Below are positions 35,401 to 45,065 of a stretch of DNA of 47,720 nt, piece by piece. The DNA is taken from NCBI RefSeq assembly GCF_009466385.1, contig NZ_WIAQ01000019.1, positions 1 through 47,720 on the forward strand, given 5' to 3'. The first letter of the stretch is position 1. Each line of letters opens with the position of its first letter. This stretch comes from Peribacillus tepidiphilus (GTDB lineage: Bacteria > Bacillota > Bacilli > Bacillales > DSM-1321). The notes beneath the pieces are model-generated. The model saw only the letters and a list, made by a program, of their open reading frames with translations, was not told the DNA's origin and did no database searches. The translations under genes and the position numbers were made by a program.

Positions 35401-35602
35401 TATTTTTTCATTCATTTTTTGATTGTTATTTGCTCATTCATAGCTTATAAAGACCTCTGTATATTTCCTCTATTTCATCCAATTTCATTCTGACTAAACC
35501 ATTTCATGAACACAAAAAAATATGATCCTTTGGGCAAATACCCTGTCATGCTACGCTTAGCGACATATTTTATAGGGAAATATCCCAAAAAGGAGCGTTG
35601 CC

Positions 35603-35947
35603 ATGATGAATCCTTATGTTTACTATGTTCCGCAACAACCTGACTATTATATGCAGCCATATCATTTGTACCCTTCAGTTGATCAAGAACAAGATGACCA
35701 ACAGAGACAACAACCTCAACTTCGTGCCCTTGAACGAAGAGTAGATGCACTTGAAAGACAAAATGAACAGCAATCGAGAGAAATCAATCGGTTAAATCGA
35801 GAACAAAATCGACAGGAGCAGGAAATCAGGCGCCTTAATGAAAGCGTTGAACGCCTTACACGTCGCCTGAACAGAGTAAACCAAAGATTACGTGCAGTAG
35901 AAAACCGGCTAAATATTCCATTTACCCCGTTTGAAGGTGAGTATTAA
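35603..35947 (+). CDS. Coiled-coil protein with Tyr/Pro-rich N-terminus, spore-coat-like
   Basis: The 114-residue protein begins with a Tyr/Pro/Gln-rich stretch ([17 protein letters not shown]) and then has a long Arg/Gln/Glu coiled coil from about residue 38 to 103 with heptads of Leu ([33 protein letters not shown]). This composition is like small spore-coat or exosporium proteins, but no specific family is recognised. The ATG has AAAGGAG 7 nt upstream. CATATTTTA at 35564-35572 resembles a sigma-E/K -10 box without a convincing -35. A hairpin at 36062-36096 ends it. Confidence 0.72.
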   Translation: MMNPYVYYVPQQPDYYMQPYHLYPSVDQEQDDQQRQQPQLRALERRVDALERQNEQQSREINRLNREQNRQEQEIRRLNESVERLTRRLNRVNQRLRAVENRLNIPFTPFEGEY

Positions 35948-36061
35948 CATCTACATTACCAGGTTCTAAATATACCAATTGTAAAAAACTCGTTGATTTA
36001 TATTTTTCATTAGGGTGATTTCTTGGGGATTTGTGTATTTTACCTCACTTGAATTTATGTC

Positions 36062-36096
36062 AAAAAAGCTGGTGTACAATGTGCACCACTTTTTTG
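36062..36096 (+). terminator. Terminator of the coiled-coil gene
   Basis: AAAAAAG and TGGTG pair with CACCA and TTTTTT around a short loop, with a T-run on the plus strand. Confidence 0.8.
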
Positions 36097-36222
36097 ATTC
36101 CGCTTATTTTTTAAGTCATTGGATTTCATCTTATAATGAAATCTCCTCATATATGTAATTTAATATTCATATTTTTCTGTTAAAATATATGATAGTATAA
36201 CTAATTATTTCGAGGCATTAAT

Positions 36223-37485
36223 ATGAGAAAACTAAAGATTTTATTGTTATTTATACCCTTCATTTTGATTGCATGCTCCACTGATTATGCTAAGCCAATC
36301 GAAAAAAAACCTAATAAAGGGGAAATAACATCCTCTCCCCTATCACAGCCTGCCCATTCTTCTCAGCCAGAACCTATTGTTCATCGGGTAAAAATGACAG
36401 TAGTAGGAGATCTAATGGTTCATGACTGGCAACTCGCTGACGCTTTAAACCAAAGTAATGGTACATATCATTTTGATTATTCATTTGATCAAATAAAAGA
36501 TTTATTGTCAAATGCTGATTTAACTGTAGGGAATTTAGAGACCGTTTTAGCAGGAAAAGATGCTGACTTTACCGGTTATCCAATGTTTAATACACCTGAA
36601 GCCTTTGCAGAAAGTTTAAGAAATGCCGGATTCGATTTATTAACAACAGCGAATAATCATTCCAATGATAGAAAAGAAGCGGGCGTATTACGAACTCTTG
36701 AGGTGTTGGATAGAATCGGGCTGGATCATGTTGGGACATATCCATCCAAAGTAGTGCAGAACAAGATTTTCATAAAAGAAATCAACAACATTACATTTGC
36801 TTTTGTCTCATTTACCTATGGGACGAACGGAATCCCTCTTCCTAAAGGAAAAGAATATTTAATTAATATCATGACAAAAAACTTTGTTATAAACGAGATC
36901 AAAAAGGCAAAAGCTTTAAACCCGGATTTTGTTATTGTTCTTCCACATATGGGTAATGAATATGAACTTATGCCGAGTCAGGCTTATATCGATTGGGTGA
37001 ACGTAATGTTTAACTCAGGTGCAGATTTGATCTTAGCTAGTCACCCACACGTCGTACAGCCTGTGGCTTATAAACCTACTATGGATGAAAATGGTGTGAC
37101 AAGAAATAAGTTTGTAGCCTATTCATTAGGTAATTTCATTTCTTCCCAAAGGACACAACCAAGAGATGCCGGAATAATGCTTCATCTCTATTTCATCAAA
37201 ACCGAAGGAAGAAAAGCGGAGCTAGAACACGCTTCATACACTCCAACATGGGTTCAATTCAAAGACAGCTCTAACCAATACCTCATTCGAACATTGTCGG
37301 TCCCTGATGTTCTTAAAGATCAGTTGAGCGGCGGTAACAGCTTTCATTTAAGAAAACAGGATTTTGATAGAGTAAAGGAAGTTCATAATCATCTCGCCAA
37401 TATCCTTCTACAAAAGGGGGTACCTTTAGAAAATATCCAGGACGAATATATGATTCCGTTTGAAAGGAACGGGGCTATCCAATAA
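36223..37485 (+). CDS. CapA-family (PgsA/YwtB-like) lipoprotein
   Basis: This 420-residue lipoprotein has a signal peptide with lipobox LIAC (Cys18) and a Ser/Pro-rich linker, then the CapA/PgsA metallophosphatase-like domain. Signatures are VGDLMVHDWQLADAL, NLETVLAG, LTTANNHSNDR, VLPHMGNEYEL, ASHPHVVQP and SLGNFISSQ. Relatives take part in poly-gamma-glutamate or capsule export and anchoring, and others are orphan lipoproteins. No pgsBC genes are nearby, so a capsule role is not supported here. The last four codons and the stop come from an inserted repeat (37471 onward), so the native C-terminus may have been changed. Confidence 0.9.
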   Translation: MRKLKILLLFIPFILIACSTDYAKPIEKKPNKGEITSSPLSQPAHSSQPEPIVHRVKMTVVGDLMVHDWQLADALNQSNGTYHFDYSFDQIKDLLSNADLTVGNLETVLAGKDADFTGYPMFNTPEAFAESLRNAGFDLLTTANNHSNDRKEAGVLRTLEVLDRIGLDHVGTYPSKVVQNKIFIKEINNITFAFVSFTYGTNGIPLPKGKEYLINIMTKNFVINEIKKAKALNPDFVIVLPHMGNEYELMPSQAYIDWVNVMFNSGADLILASHPHVVQPVAYKPTMDENGVTRNKFVAYSLGNFISSQRTQPRDAGIMLHLYFIKTEGRKAELEHASYTPTWVQFKDSSNQYLIRTLSVPDVLKDQLSGGNSFHLRKQDFDRVKEVHNHLANILLQKGVPLENIQDEYMIPFERNGAIQ

Positions 37486-37571
37486 GTCGAATTTTCGGCT
37501 TTTGGATGCCCCTGTTTTTATTTATGAATATTGATATATCACCATTCTTGATTCCCTTTTTGGACAGCCCC
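37471..37571. repeat. Inverted-repeat element GGGGCTGTCC, copy A
   Basis: The 101-bp element has imperfect terminal inverted repeats (GGGGCTATCCAATAAG and the complement of CTTTTTGGACAGCCCC). Internal hairpins are AAGTCGAA/TTCGGCTT and GAATATTGAT/ATCACCATTC. It lies between the convergent capA-like gene and yaaN and contains the 3' ends and stop codons of both. Copy B is at 45831-45950. Confidence 0.82.
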
Positions 37572-38732
37572 TTGATTTGATTTAAGATGTAGTAGCTTTT
37601 GCTTTAAATCGTTTTCCATTGCCATTAATTCTTGTTGTGCTTGGTAACGTTTTGTACGCCCTTCCTCTTGAATTCGCAAGGTTTCCTCAAGGGCGGAAAG
37701 GAGATTTTCTTGGGTTTTCTTAAGTGTCTCAATATCTACCAGTCCCTGCTCATTAGCTTTCGCAGTTTCAATCGTATTCGTTTTCAGCATTTCTGAATTT
37801 TTCAAAAGCAGCTCATTTGTTGTTTTAGCTACCTGCTTCTGCGCTTCAACTGCACTGCGCTGACGAAGCAGCGTTAACGCGATGGCCACTTGGTTTTTCC
37901 AAAGCGGAATGGCTGTCATAATCGATGATTGAATTTTCTCCGCTAATGCTTGATTCGTGTTTTGGATCAAGCGTATTTGTGGGGCGCTCTGAATGGTAAT
38001 TTGTCTGCTCAACTGGAGATCATGCATTCGCTTTTCAAGTCTGTCCGCAAATTGTAGCATATCATTTACTTCCTGATATGCCATTTGATCACCTGTTTTT
38101 TCAGCCTTCTTTTTCAATTCAGGAATTGTTTTCTCTTTCAGTTCGGAAAGCTTCAGCTCGGCGGCAGCAATATATACATTTAGGGCATGAAAATAATCCT
38201 TATTTTTTTCATAGAGCTGTTCAAGCATGCCGATGTCACTCATTAATGCATTTTTGGCATGGGTAAGCTTAACACTGATTCGGTCGATTTGAGCACCGGT
38301 TTTCTGATATTTCGATAATGTTTCTTGAATGGAGGATGAAATTTTTCCAAACAATCTCGAAATAAAGGTTCTTTTTTCCGGTCTTAATGCATCTGGATTC
38401 ACACTCTCTAGCTTTTTCATTAGTTCTCCAAGGATATCTCCTATCTCGCCAATATCCTTTTTTTGAACATGTTCCAGCATAGTATGGGAAAAATTCAACA
38501 GTTTGGACTGAGCTTGAGTTCCGTACATCATCATAGATTGATGGTCAGTAGGATTAATTTGCTCAGCAAGCTGAATGGCACGCTTTCGATTTTCCTCTGG
38601 CAGGACATCTACGAGCATTTTTGGTTTGTAATGCATTTGGGGGAATGGCTCAAGCTCTGATTTTTCTTTACCGAAAGGATTTCCCAAAAGGTCTTCAAAA
38701 TCATCTTGTTTTTTGATATTTTGTTCAGTCAT
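37539..38732 (-). CDS. yaaN: Toxic-anion-resistance (TelA) family protein YaaN
   Basis: This 397-residue soluble, strongly helical protein of the TelA family has conserved [19 protein letters not shown] near the N-terminus and long coiled-coil segments. Paired with XpaC it matches the B. subtilis xpaC-yaaN operon. TelA relatives are linked to tellurite and cell-envelope stress resistance; the mechanism is unknown. The ATG has GAGGAAGC upstream. It lies 20 bp after xpaC. Its last ten residues ([10 protein letters not shown]) and stop are encoded by the inserted repeat at 37471-37571. Confidence 0.88.
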   Translation of the reverse strand: MTEQNIKKQDDFEDLLGNPFGKEKSELEPFPQMHYKPKMLVDVLPEENRKRAIQLAEQINPTDHQSMMMYGTQAQSKLLNFSHTMLEHVQKKDIGEIGDILGELMKKLESVNPDALRPEKRTFISRLFGKISSSIQETLSKYQKTGAQIDRISVKLTHAKNALMSDIGMLEQLYEKNKDYFHALNVYIAAAELKLSELKEKTIPELKKKAEKTGDQMAYQEVNDMLQFADRLEKRMHDLQLSRQITIQSAPQIRLIQNTNQALAEKIQSSIMTAIPLWKNQVAIALTLLRQRSAVEAQKQVAKTTNELLLKNSEMLKTNTIETAKANEQGLVDIETLKKTQENLLSALEETLRIQEEGRTKRYQAQQELMAMENDLKQKLLHLKSNQGAVQKGNQEW

Positions 38733-38752
38733 TATAGCTTCCTCCTTTTTTG

Positions 38753-39394
38753 TTATAAGAAAGGTCCCTTCGTTTTATTGATAGACTGCTTAGCAAGGTC
38801 GAGTTCCATATTTAAAGTGTCCATATCATCTGCCAGCACATCGTACAAATCTTGTTCCAGAGATTTCGAAAGAGCAGCGAGTGTTTGACGTGTATCACGT
38901 AATGAATCTTGAATTTCCACATTTTTCGCCGGCTGTTTAAGTAAAAATGCATACTTTTCGGTCAGCTCAACAATGGAATCCAAATGGGAATAGTAAAAAC
39001 GTTCCGCCTTAAAAAAAAGTTTTGGCTGATTTTCGGAAATGGATTGTATTTTTTTTACTATTCGTAGGATCTCGTAATTTTGTTTGATGGTCCATACATC
39101 CCTCGCTGAGAATATTGCCTTTTGTAATCGACGAATTTTCTTCTTTGCTTCTTTTAAATTTTGTTGAATAAATCTATACTCTCGACGTGACAGTCCATTC
39201 TTTTGTAGAAAGCGATGATGAGCGATCCATTTTATACCTAAAAAGACGATCATCGCTCCGATTAGTGCGTACAGTGAGGAGAACCAAATCGTCTGCTCAA
39301 AACCAAAGAAACTAATGAGCCAAACGATAACAGATATAGAAACCGAGGCAAGGCTTCTCACTATAAAAAATAATAATGAAAAAATAGATTTCAT
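38753..39394 (-). CDS. xpaC: XpaC-family protein
   Basis: This 213-residue protein has two N-terminal transmembrane segments ([20 protein letters not shown] and [17 protein letters not shown]) and a helical cytoplasmic domain. It belongs to the family annotated as 5-bromo-4-chloroindolyl phosphate hydrolysis protein, a name that reflects an old assay rather than a shown enzyme activity. The ATG at 39394 has TAGGAGTTG upstream; the longer frame starts nine codons earlier without a ribosome-binding site. It is the first gene of the xpaC-yaaN operon. Confidence 0.88.
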   Translation of the reverse strand: MKSIFSLLFFIVRSLASVSISVIVWLISFFGFEQTIWFSSLYALIGAMIVFLGIKWIAHHRFLQKNGLSRREYRFIQQNLKEAKKKIRRLQKAIFSARDVWTIKQNYEILRIVKKIQSISENQPKLFFKAERFYYSHLDSIVELTEKYAFLLKQPAKNVEIQDSLRDTRQTLAALSKSLEQDLYDVLADDMDTLNMELDLAKQSINKTKGPFL

Positions 39395-39559
39395 TAAATC
39401 AACTCCTATATAAACATCCATATCTTTTCTACGAATTCGTATGAATAAAGTTTCGCTTAGGGGTTATTTTCCACTCACCCTTAGTATGAAAGAATGCTTA
39501 TCATATAGGATTGACATTCATATGGTGAAATTATCTAAAAACAATAAATTTTTTCAATC

Positions 39560-39600
39560 AAAAACAAACCGAACCCAATAAATGGATTCGGTTTGTTTTT
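39560..39600 (-). terminator. recQ terminator, overlapping its stop codon
   Basis: AAAACAAACCGAA pairs with TTCGGTTTGTTTT around a 13-nt loop. The upstream arm begins at the recQ stop codon. Confidence 0.88.
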
Positions 39601-41728
39601 ATACGTCTTCATGTAATTTCCTTCTCTCAACCCACGCTTTTATCATAAAATAACTGATATCATCCGGCAGCAGCTCTTTAATTGGTTTTACATATTCGCT
39701 TCCGACTTCCTCCACTGCCTTTTCAATCATCTTTTCTTGTTCTTCTGTGAAAATTTTATTCCAGTTAAACTCCATTCCTTCTGCTATACAGCGAATTAAA
39801 TGGTTTTCAATAGTTGTTCTTGCATACTCTCTTTTCTTTGCAATTTCATCAATGGACATACCACTTTTATAAGCTTCATAGCTTTGTAAATGAGAATTTT
39901 CTGACCCGGCTTTTTTCTTCTTTTCCTTCTTCTCTTCTATTGTAGGAGTATATTCAGGATGCTCATGCAGAAATGATTGGATCGCTTCGATAAAAACATC
40001 ACCATATTTTTCAAGCTTCAACGATCCTACTCCTTTGACTCCTTTCAATTCAATAAGAGTTTGAGGAGTTTTGGCGCACATGTCACGCAATGTTTCATCT
40101 GAAAAAATAACGAACGGAGGAACTCCTGCTTCTATAGCTATTCTTTTCCTTACTTCTCTTAATATCTCAAATAATTCATCTTTCGCAGCTATTTTTACTG
40201 CCTTTAATGCTTCTTTACGATATACCTTCTCGTTTCCTAGTAAGACTTGCTTTCCTTTATCTGTAACAAATAGTATCGGAAATTGTCCACCTGAAACTCC
40301 TATATATTGTTCAGATGTCAGAAAATCTATAAAGTTTGTCACATCTTTCAATGACCTGCTTTTTAATAAACCGTAAGTGGGCAGTTTTTGGAATCCAAAT
40401 TCCATTACCTTCTTATTAGAAGAGCCTATTAAAACCTGAGCAAGCATTGTTTTTCCAAATCGTTCTTTCAATCTTATTAAACAAGATAAGACCATTTGAG
40501 CTTCTTTCGTTACATCAGTTAGTGTTCGCTCGTCACGACAATTGCTACATTTGCCGCAATCTTCATTACGGTCCTCACCGAAATAAGAGAGAATCCACCT
40601 CTGAAGACAGTTTTCTGTATAACAATATTCCTTCATTTGATACAGCTTTTGTGTCTCTTGATTTTTATGGTGGTCACTTGACCCTAATTGTTCGATAAAA
40701 AATCTTTGGACCGCTACGTCTAGCTCTGAAAAAAGCAGGATACACTCACTCTCTATCCCGTCTCTACCTGCTCTACCTGCTTCCTGATAATAGCTTTCCA
40801 TGTTTTTCGGCATCCCATAATGAATAACAAACCGAACGTTAGATTTATCGATGCCCATTCCAAAAGCATTAGTGGCTACCATTATTTTGATTTCATCATT
40901 GATGAAAAGCTCTTGCTGTTTGTCGCGTTCACTACTGGAAAGGCCTGCATGATACTTCCCAACCGAAAGGCCTTTTTTCTTTAGCTTTTCGTATAATTGT
41001 TCAGCCGTTTTACGGGTTAAAGTATAGATGATTCCTGATTCATTCGGGTTTTGATGAAGATAGGAGAGCAAGAATTCGTTTCGATCTTGTCCTTTCATAA
41101 CCGAAAAAGAAAGATTGGAACGTCCAAAACCAGTCACTATCATGTTTTCCTCTGGAATCTGAAGAAGATGACAAATATCTCTTTGAACTTGAGGAGTGGC
41201 TGTGGCCGTTAATGCCAGCAATACAGGATTGGACGATAACTGATGAATCATGTAATGAATCCGCAAATAGCTTGGTCGAAAATCATGTCCCCACTGTGAA
41301 ATACAGTGTGCTTCATCAATTGCAACTAATGATATTGGTAAATCTTTTATTTCATCTATAAAAGAGGGAGATTCTAGACGTTCCGGTGCCACATACACCA
41401 GCTTGTAAAGTCCACTTTGTACTTCATTCATTCGCTCCTGTATTTCAGTACCCGAAAGAGCGCTACTCAAATACGTTGCAGAAATGCCGTTTTGTAGAAG
41501 AGCATCCACTTGGTCTTTCATGAGAGATATTAGCGGTGATATAACAAGCGTCATACCCTCTTTTAATAAGGCGGGAACTTGGTAGCAAAGAGACTTACCT
41601 CCTCCAGTGGGCATAATACCAACAGTATGTTCCCCATTTAGAACTCTGCGAATGATTTCATCCTGCCCTGATCGGAAAGATTCATATCCAAAATACTTTT
41701 TTAGAATTTGGGTTGCTTGCGTAAGCAA
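39599..41728 (-). CDS. recQ: RecQ-family ATP-dependent DNA helicase (long form)
   Basis: This 709-residue 3'-5' DNA helicase of recombination and fork repair has Walker A TGGGKS (41-46), DEAH (138-141) and the helicase C motif with QEAGRAGRDG. The zinc-binding CYTENC...CGKCSNC and winged-helix follow, then an HRDC domain (about 515-590, LIELKGVKGVGSLKLEKYG). Beyond this is a charged linker and a C-terminal HTH-like helicase-associated domain (YKSGMSIDEIAKKREYARTT). It is longer than B. subtilis RecQ (591) or RecS (496). The TTG start has AGGAG 8 nt upstream. The flanking DNA suggests a monocistronic gene. Confidence 0.93.
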   Translation of the reverse strand: MLTQATQILKKYFGYESFRSGQDEIIRRVLNGEHTVGIMPTGGGKSLCYQVPALLKEGMTLVISPLISLMKDQVDALLQNGISATYLSSALSGTEIQERMNEVQSGLYKLVYVAPERLESPSFIDEIKDLPISLVAIDEAHCISQWGHDFRPSYLRIHYMIHQLSSNPVLLALTATATPQVQRDICHLLQIPEENMIVTGFGRSNLSFSVMKGQDRNEFLLSYLHQNPNESGIIYTLTRKTAEQLYEKLKKKGLSVGKYHAGLSSSERDKQQELFINDEIKIMVATNAFGMGIDKSNVRFVIHYGMPKNMESYYQEAGRAGRDGIESECILLFSELDVAVQRFFIEQLGSSDHHKNQETQKLYQMKEYCYTENCLQRWILSYFGEDRNEDCGKCSNCRDERTLTDVTKEAQMVLSCLIRLKERFGKTMLAQVLIGSSNKKVMEFGFQKLPTYGLLKSRSLKDVTNFIDFLTSEQYIGVSGGQFPILFVTDKGKQVLLGNEKVYRKEALKAVKIAAKDELFEILREVRKRIAIEAGVPPFVIFSDETLRDMCAKTPQTLIELKGVKGVGSLKLEKYGDVFIEAIQSFLHEHPEYTPTIEEKKEKKKKAGSENSHLQSYEAYKSGMSIDEIAKKREYARTTIENHLIRCIAEGMEFNWNKIFTEEQEKMIEKAVEEVGSEYVKPIKELLPDDISYFMIKAWVERRKLHEDV

Positions 41729-41915
41729 TGGTTTCGCTCCTTTAAACGATTATTTAATCATTCATTACGATTATATATCAAGATCCTAACAAAAAAATTG
41801 ATATTTACAAAAAAAGCATCATTCTTTGATCTCATAACCAAACGAACAGTACCTTATATCATCAATTTTATTTATTCATAAATCCGTACAAATTACTCAT
41901 TTCAATAAATAGACA

Positions 41916-41960
41916 AAAAAATTAGGAGACCGCTCTAAGCGATATCTCCTTTTAATTTTT
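41916..41960 (-). terminator. dapL terminator
   Basis: AAAATTA and GGAGA pair with TCTCC and TTAATTTT across a loop of about 15 nt, behind dapL. The rest of 41729-42022 shows no gene. Confidence 0.7.
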
Positions 41961-42022
41961 CCAACGATCAAACTCATCGTTTTCAAAGTTTGAGCTAAAT
42001 ATTCATTGAAAACTTTCCCCAC

Positions 42023-43153
42023 TTATCGTTTACCCTTAAATTCTATATACTTCACCAATAAGTCAATGGCTGTATGAATCGCCTCTTCATTCGGATTGAG
42101 CTTTGCATGATGTAACCCAAAAGGAGAATCAACACCTAGCCAGAACATAAATCCCGGAATTTCACTAAGCATATATCCAAAATCTTCGCCTGTCATGGCT
42201 TCTTTACATTCTTGAACATGTACATCTGTTTCTTTTCGAACGAACTCCATAAATTCACGCGTCAAAACTTCTTGGTTATATACTTGATGATACATGGATC
42301 CATAGTCAATTTTTGCCTCACATTGGTATCCCGTCTCCAGGCCTGCAACAAGCTCTTCAATCCGCTTTTTCACCTTTTGCATGGACTCAACAGAAAGCGT
42401 TCTAATCGTTCCTTCAAGCCTAGCTCTTTCTGCGATTATATTTTGAACAGTTCCTCCTGTTATTTTACCAATCGTAATAACGGCAGAATCGAGAGGATCT
42501 ATATTTCTAGAAACTATGGTTTGCAGCTGACTAACAAGCTGACATGCAGCTACGACCATGTCGTTTGTCAAATGAGGGTATGCTGCATGTCCACCTTTCC
42601 CTTTTAAATCAATAAATAGCTCAGAAGTGTTGGCAAATAATAAACCTTCTTTTAATGCAATGGTTCCAACCGGATATTCAGGTGCTATATGAAGCGCAAT
42701 AATCATATCCGGCTTCCATTTTTTCATCGTATCGGTCTTCATCATAGGCTCTGCGCCGCCGGGACCTTCCTCTGCTGGTTGAAAAATAAAAAGCAAGTCA
42801 TCATCAATTGGGTTTTCCACGAAATGAGTCAATACCCCTAAAGCAATGCTCATATGAAAATCATGACCGCATGCGTGCATTCGATCTTCGTGCTCAGAAA
42901 CAAACGGAAGCTCTGTTTCTTCCGTGATTGGAAGTCCGTCAATATCTGTACGATATCCGATTGTTTTAATAGGATTGATGCCGTTAACTTTTACAAAGAT
43001 TCCTGTTTTCCATGTTTCAATTTCGATACGTTCTTGCGGAAGGTTATGGATATAGTTTAATAAGTATGCTTGTGTTTTGAACTCTCGAAACCCCAGTTCA
43101 GGTATTTTGTGCAAGTCTCTTCTAATTGAGACGAACGGACTCGCTGACGACAT
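42023..43153 (-). CDS. dapL: N-acetyl-diaminopimelate deacetylase
   Basis: This 376-residue M20-family metallopeptidase removes the acetyl group from N-acetyl-LL-diaminopimelate in the acetylase branch of lysine/peptidoglycan synthesis (B. subtilis YkuR). Metal-binding motifs are [15 protein letters not shown] and [13 protein letters not shown]. The dimerisation domain [15 protein letters not shown] and C-terminal [20 protein letters not shown] complete it. The ATG at 43153 has GAGGAGG upstream, which rejects the 32-codon N-terminal extension. It is preceded by dapH, with a large stem-loop between. Confidence 0.95.
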   Translation of the reverse strand: MSSASPFVSIRRDLHKIPELGFREFKTQAYLLNYIHNLPQERIEIETWKTGIFVKVNGINPIKTIGYRTDIDGLPITEETELPFVSEHEDRMHACGHDFHMSIALGVLTHFVENPIDDDLLFIFQPAEEGPGGAEPMMKTDTMKKWKPDMIIALHIAPEYPVGTIALKEGLLFANTSELFIDLKGKGGHAAYPHLTNDMVVAACQLVSQLQTIVSRNIDPLDSAVITIGKITGGTVQNIIAERARLEGTIRTLSVESMQKVKKRIEELVAGLETGYQCEAKIDYGSMYHQVYNQEVLTREFMEFVRKETDVHVQECKEAMTGEDFGYMLSEIPGFMFWLGVDSPFGLHHAKLNPNEEAIHTAIDLLVKYIEFKGKR

Positions 43154-43186
43154 TCCAAGTTCCTCCTCAAAAAATATGTAAAAATA

Positions 43187-43251
43187 AGGTGACTCACCTA
43201 TAAGTCCCAAATCCTTCTTTCTAAGGGTTGAACTGGACTTATGAGTCACCT
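43187..43251 (-). other. Large stem-loop between dapH and dapL
   Basis: AGGTGACTCA pairs with TGAGTCACCT, and ATAAGTCC with GGACTTAT, giving 18 bp interrupted by a 3-nt bulge around a 27-nt loop. T-rich sequence (TTATTTTTAC) follows on the minus strand, so it can act as a partial terminator or protect the dapH mRNA. It is positioned to set the ratio of DapH to DapL. Confidence 0.75.
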
Positions 43252-43263
43252 CCTAAATTATTA

Positions 43264-43974
43264 TTACAGTTGACGAAGCTCTTTCATAATTTCTGTCTTA
43301 GATTTTGTTTTGTCATCAATTTGCTTAATAACTCGGGCAGGAATTCCAGTGGCAACAGAATAAGGTGGAATGTCCTTAGTAACGACAGCGCCTGCACCTA
43401 TAACAGAACCCTTTCCAATTGTAACGCCTTCAAGTACAACAACATTTGCACCAATCATTACATCGTCTTCAATCACAACAGGCTTAGCTGATGGCGGCTC
43501 AATCACTCCAGCTAACACGCTTCCCGCACCAATATGACAGTTTTTACCAACAGTAGCTCGTCCGCCTAATACTGCATTCATGTCAATCATTGTACCGGAG
43601 CCAATTACTGCACCAATATTAATGGAAGCTCCCATCATAATGACTGCATTGTCACCGATTTCTACTTGATCACGAATAATGGCACCCGGCTCAATACGGG
43701 CATTAATGTTTTTCATATCTAATAGCGGAATGGCAGAATTGCGGCGGTCATTTTCCACAACATAGTCTTCAATCTTGTCTTCGTTTGCTTTCAGCGCTTC
43801 ACTGATTTCAGCCCATTCCCCGAATACAACACCGCTGTTTCCATTTATGAAGGTTTTTGAGTTTTCACCAAAGTTAATCCCCTCGATATCTCCTTTTATG
43901 TATACTTTAACTGGCGTTGATTTTTTTGAGTTAGCAATAAACGAAATGATTTCGTGTGCATCCATCATTTTCAT
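43264..43974 (-). CDS. dapH: Tetrahydrodipicolinate N-acetyltransferase
   Basis: This 236-residue left-handed beta-helix acyltransferase uses acetyl-CoA to acetylate tetrahydrodipicolinate, the step before DapL's substrate. It has the hexapeptide repeats ([39 protein letters not shown]) and the same length and start [13 protein letters not shown] as B. subtilis YkuQ. The ATG has GGAGGAAA upstream. ccpC follows upstream on the same strand, 90 bp away. Confidence 0.96.
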   Translation of the reverse strand: MKMMDAHEIISFIANSKKSTPVKVYIKGDIEGINFGENSKTFINGNSGVVFGEWAEISEALKANEDKIEDYVVENDRRNSAIPLLDMKNINARIEPGAIIRDQVEIGDNAVIMMGASINIGAVIGSGTMIDMNAVLGGRATVGKNCHIGAGSVLAGVIEPPSAKPVVIEDDVMIGANVVVLEGVTIGKGSVIGAGAVVTKDIPPYSVATGIPARVIKQIDDKTKSKTEIMKELRQL

Positions 43975-44063
43975 TTGATATTTCCTCCTTTATGTATGTA
44001 TTAATATGTTTTACTTTAACAAACAAAAGCATGTAAAACAAGAAATAAGATGCTTTTTAATCG

Positions 44064-44960
44064 CTACAAATTGTGATGATTACTTTCTTCTATAAATTCT
44101 TCCACGAGCTCAACAAACGCCTGCACCTGCTTTAATTGAAAGGCCGTTTCGTAGCCAAGCAACCACGTGTCACGTTCAATCGGCTGATTGTTTTCATCTA
44201 GAAGAGGAATCTTATAAATACTGTTTTCCTTTTGTCGGATCGTAATGGCTGGCAAGATGGCATAGCCAATTCCGTTAAAAGCCATCTGCTTACATGTTTC
44301 AATTTGATCTACAACAATGGTACGTTTTGGAACTGTTTGAAACTGTCTGTGCCACCAATCCTGAATTTCTTGATAATAGTTAGAATCACTTTTAAATTGA
44401 ATGAAAGGCCGGTCCGTTTCCATTACCTGTTCAAGCCTATTCATTTCAGTATCAACGAGATAAAGCTTGTCTGTAAATAGATGCTTTTTTACCCCTTTCC
44501 AGTCGGAATTCCCTCTAACAATTCCGATATGAACATGATCATCATAAAGGGACTTTAAAATTTCACTGCTCCATCCTGTTACAAGAGAAATTTTCGCATG
44601 AGGATACCGATTAACAAACCTCTTCAATACTTGTGGCAGCCAGTTTTGACCAACGATAGATGCGCAGGCAATCCGCAATGTACCATACACTTCAGAATTC
44701 ATCGCTTGAATTTCTTCACGAACCTTTTCTTCTTTTTCCAATACCTCATTTGCAAACCTCACGACTGCTTCTCCCGCTGGGGTCAATGATAACCCTTTTT
44801 GTGAACGAACAAACAGCTTAATTCCCCATTCCTTTTCAATCGTTTGAAGCCGCTGAGATAATGCGGGTTGGGAAACAAACAGTCTTTCTGCGGCTTTTCG
44901 CATATTCATTTCTTGAGCTAAAACAGATAACAGCTGATATTCTGAGAACGCCATCCTCAT
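44064..44960 (-). CDS. ccpC: LysR regulator CcpC (citrate-responsive)
   Basis: This 298-residue LysR-family regulator has the winged-HTH MRKAAERLFVSQPALSQRL (residues 20-38) and a C-terminal effector domain. It aligns well with B. subtilis CcpC (WLPQVLKRFV, ISLVTGWSSEILKSLYDDHV), which senses citrate and represses citZ and citB. Its place beside dapH matches ykuM. The regulator thereby connects to the carbon genes pycA and pdh at the functional level. It is divergent from the exporter at 45066. Confidence 0.93.
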   Translation of the reverse strand: MRMAFSEYQLLSVLAQEMNMRKAAERLFVSQPALSQRLQTIEKEWGIKLFVRSQKGLSLTPAGEAVVRFANEVLEKEEKVREEIQAMNSEVYGTLRIACASIVGQNWLPQVLKRFVNRYPHAKISLVTGWSSEILKSLYDDHVHIGIVRGNSDWKGVKKHLFTDKLYLVDTEMNRLEQVMETDRPFIQFKSDSNYYQEIQDWWHRQFQTVPKRTIVVDQIETCKQMAFNGIGYAILPAITIRQKENSIYKIPLLDENNQPIERDTWLLGYETAFQLKQVQAFVELVEEFIEESNHHNL

Positions 44961-45065
44961 CCCTCTTGATAAGTTTTTCTTATGTTATTTCATTATTTTA
45001 TTCTACTATCTTTATCAAAATAATTGAAATAAACTAATAATGTCAATATATAAGGGGGAATTATC

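Noticed and set aside
35475-35750. 91-codon minus-strand frame
   Set aside because: It is antisense to the coiled-coil gene, which has a clear ribosome-binding site and a coherent heptad pattern.
43187-43251. Riboswitch before dapL
   Set aside because: The structure is one bulged stem-loop and lacks the multi-helix core of the lysine riboswitch.
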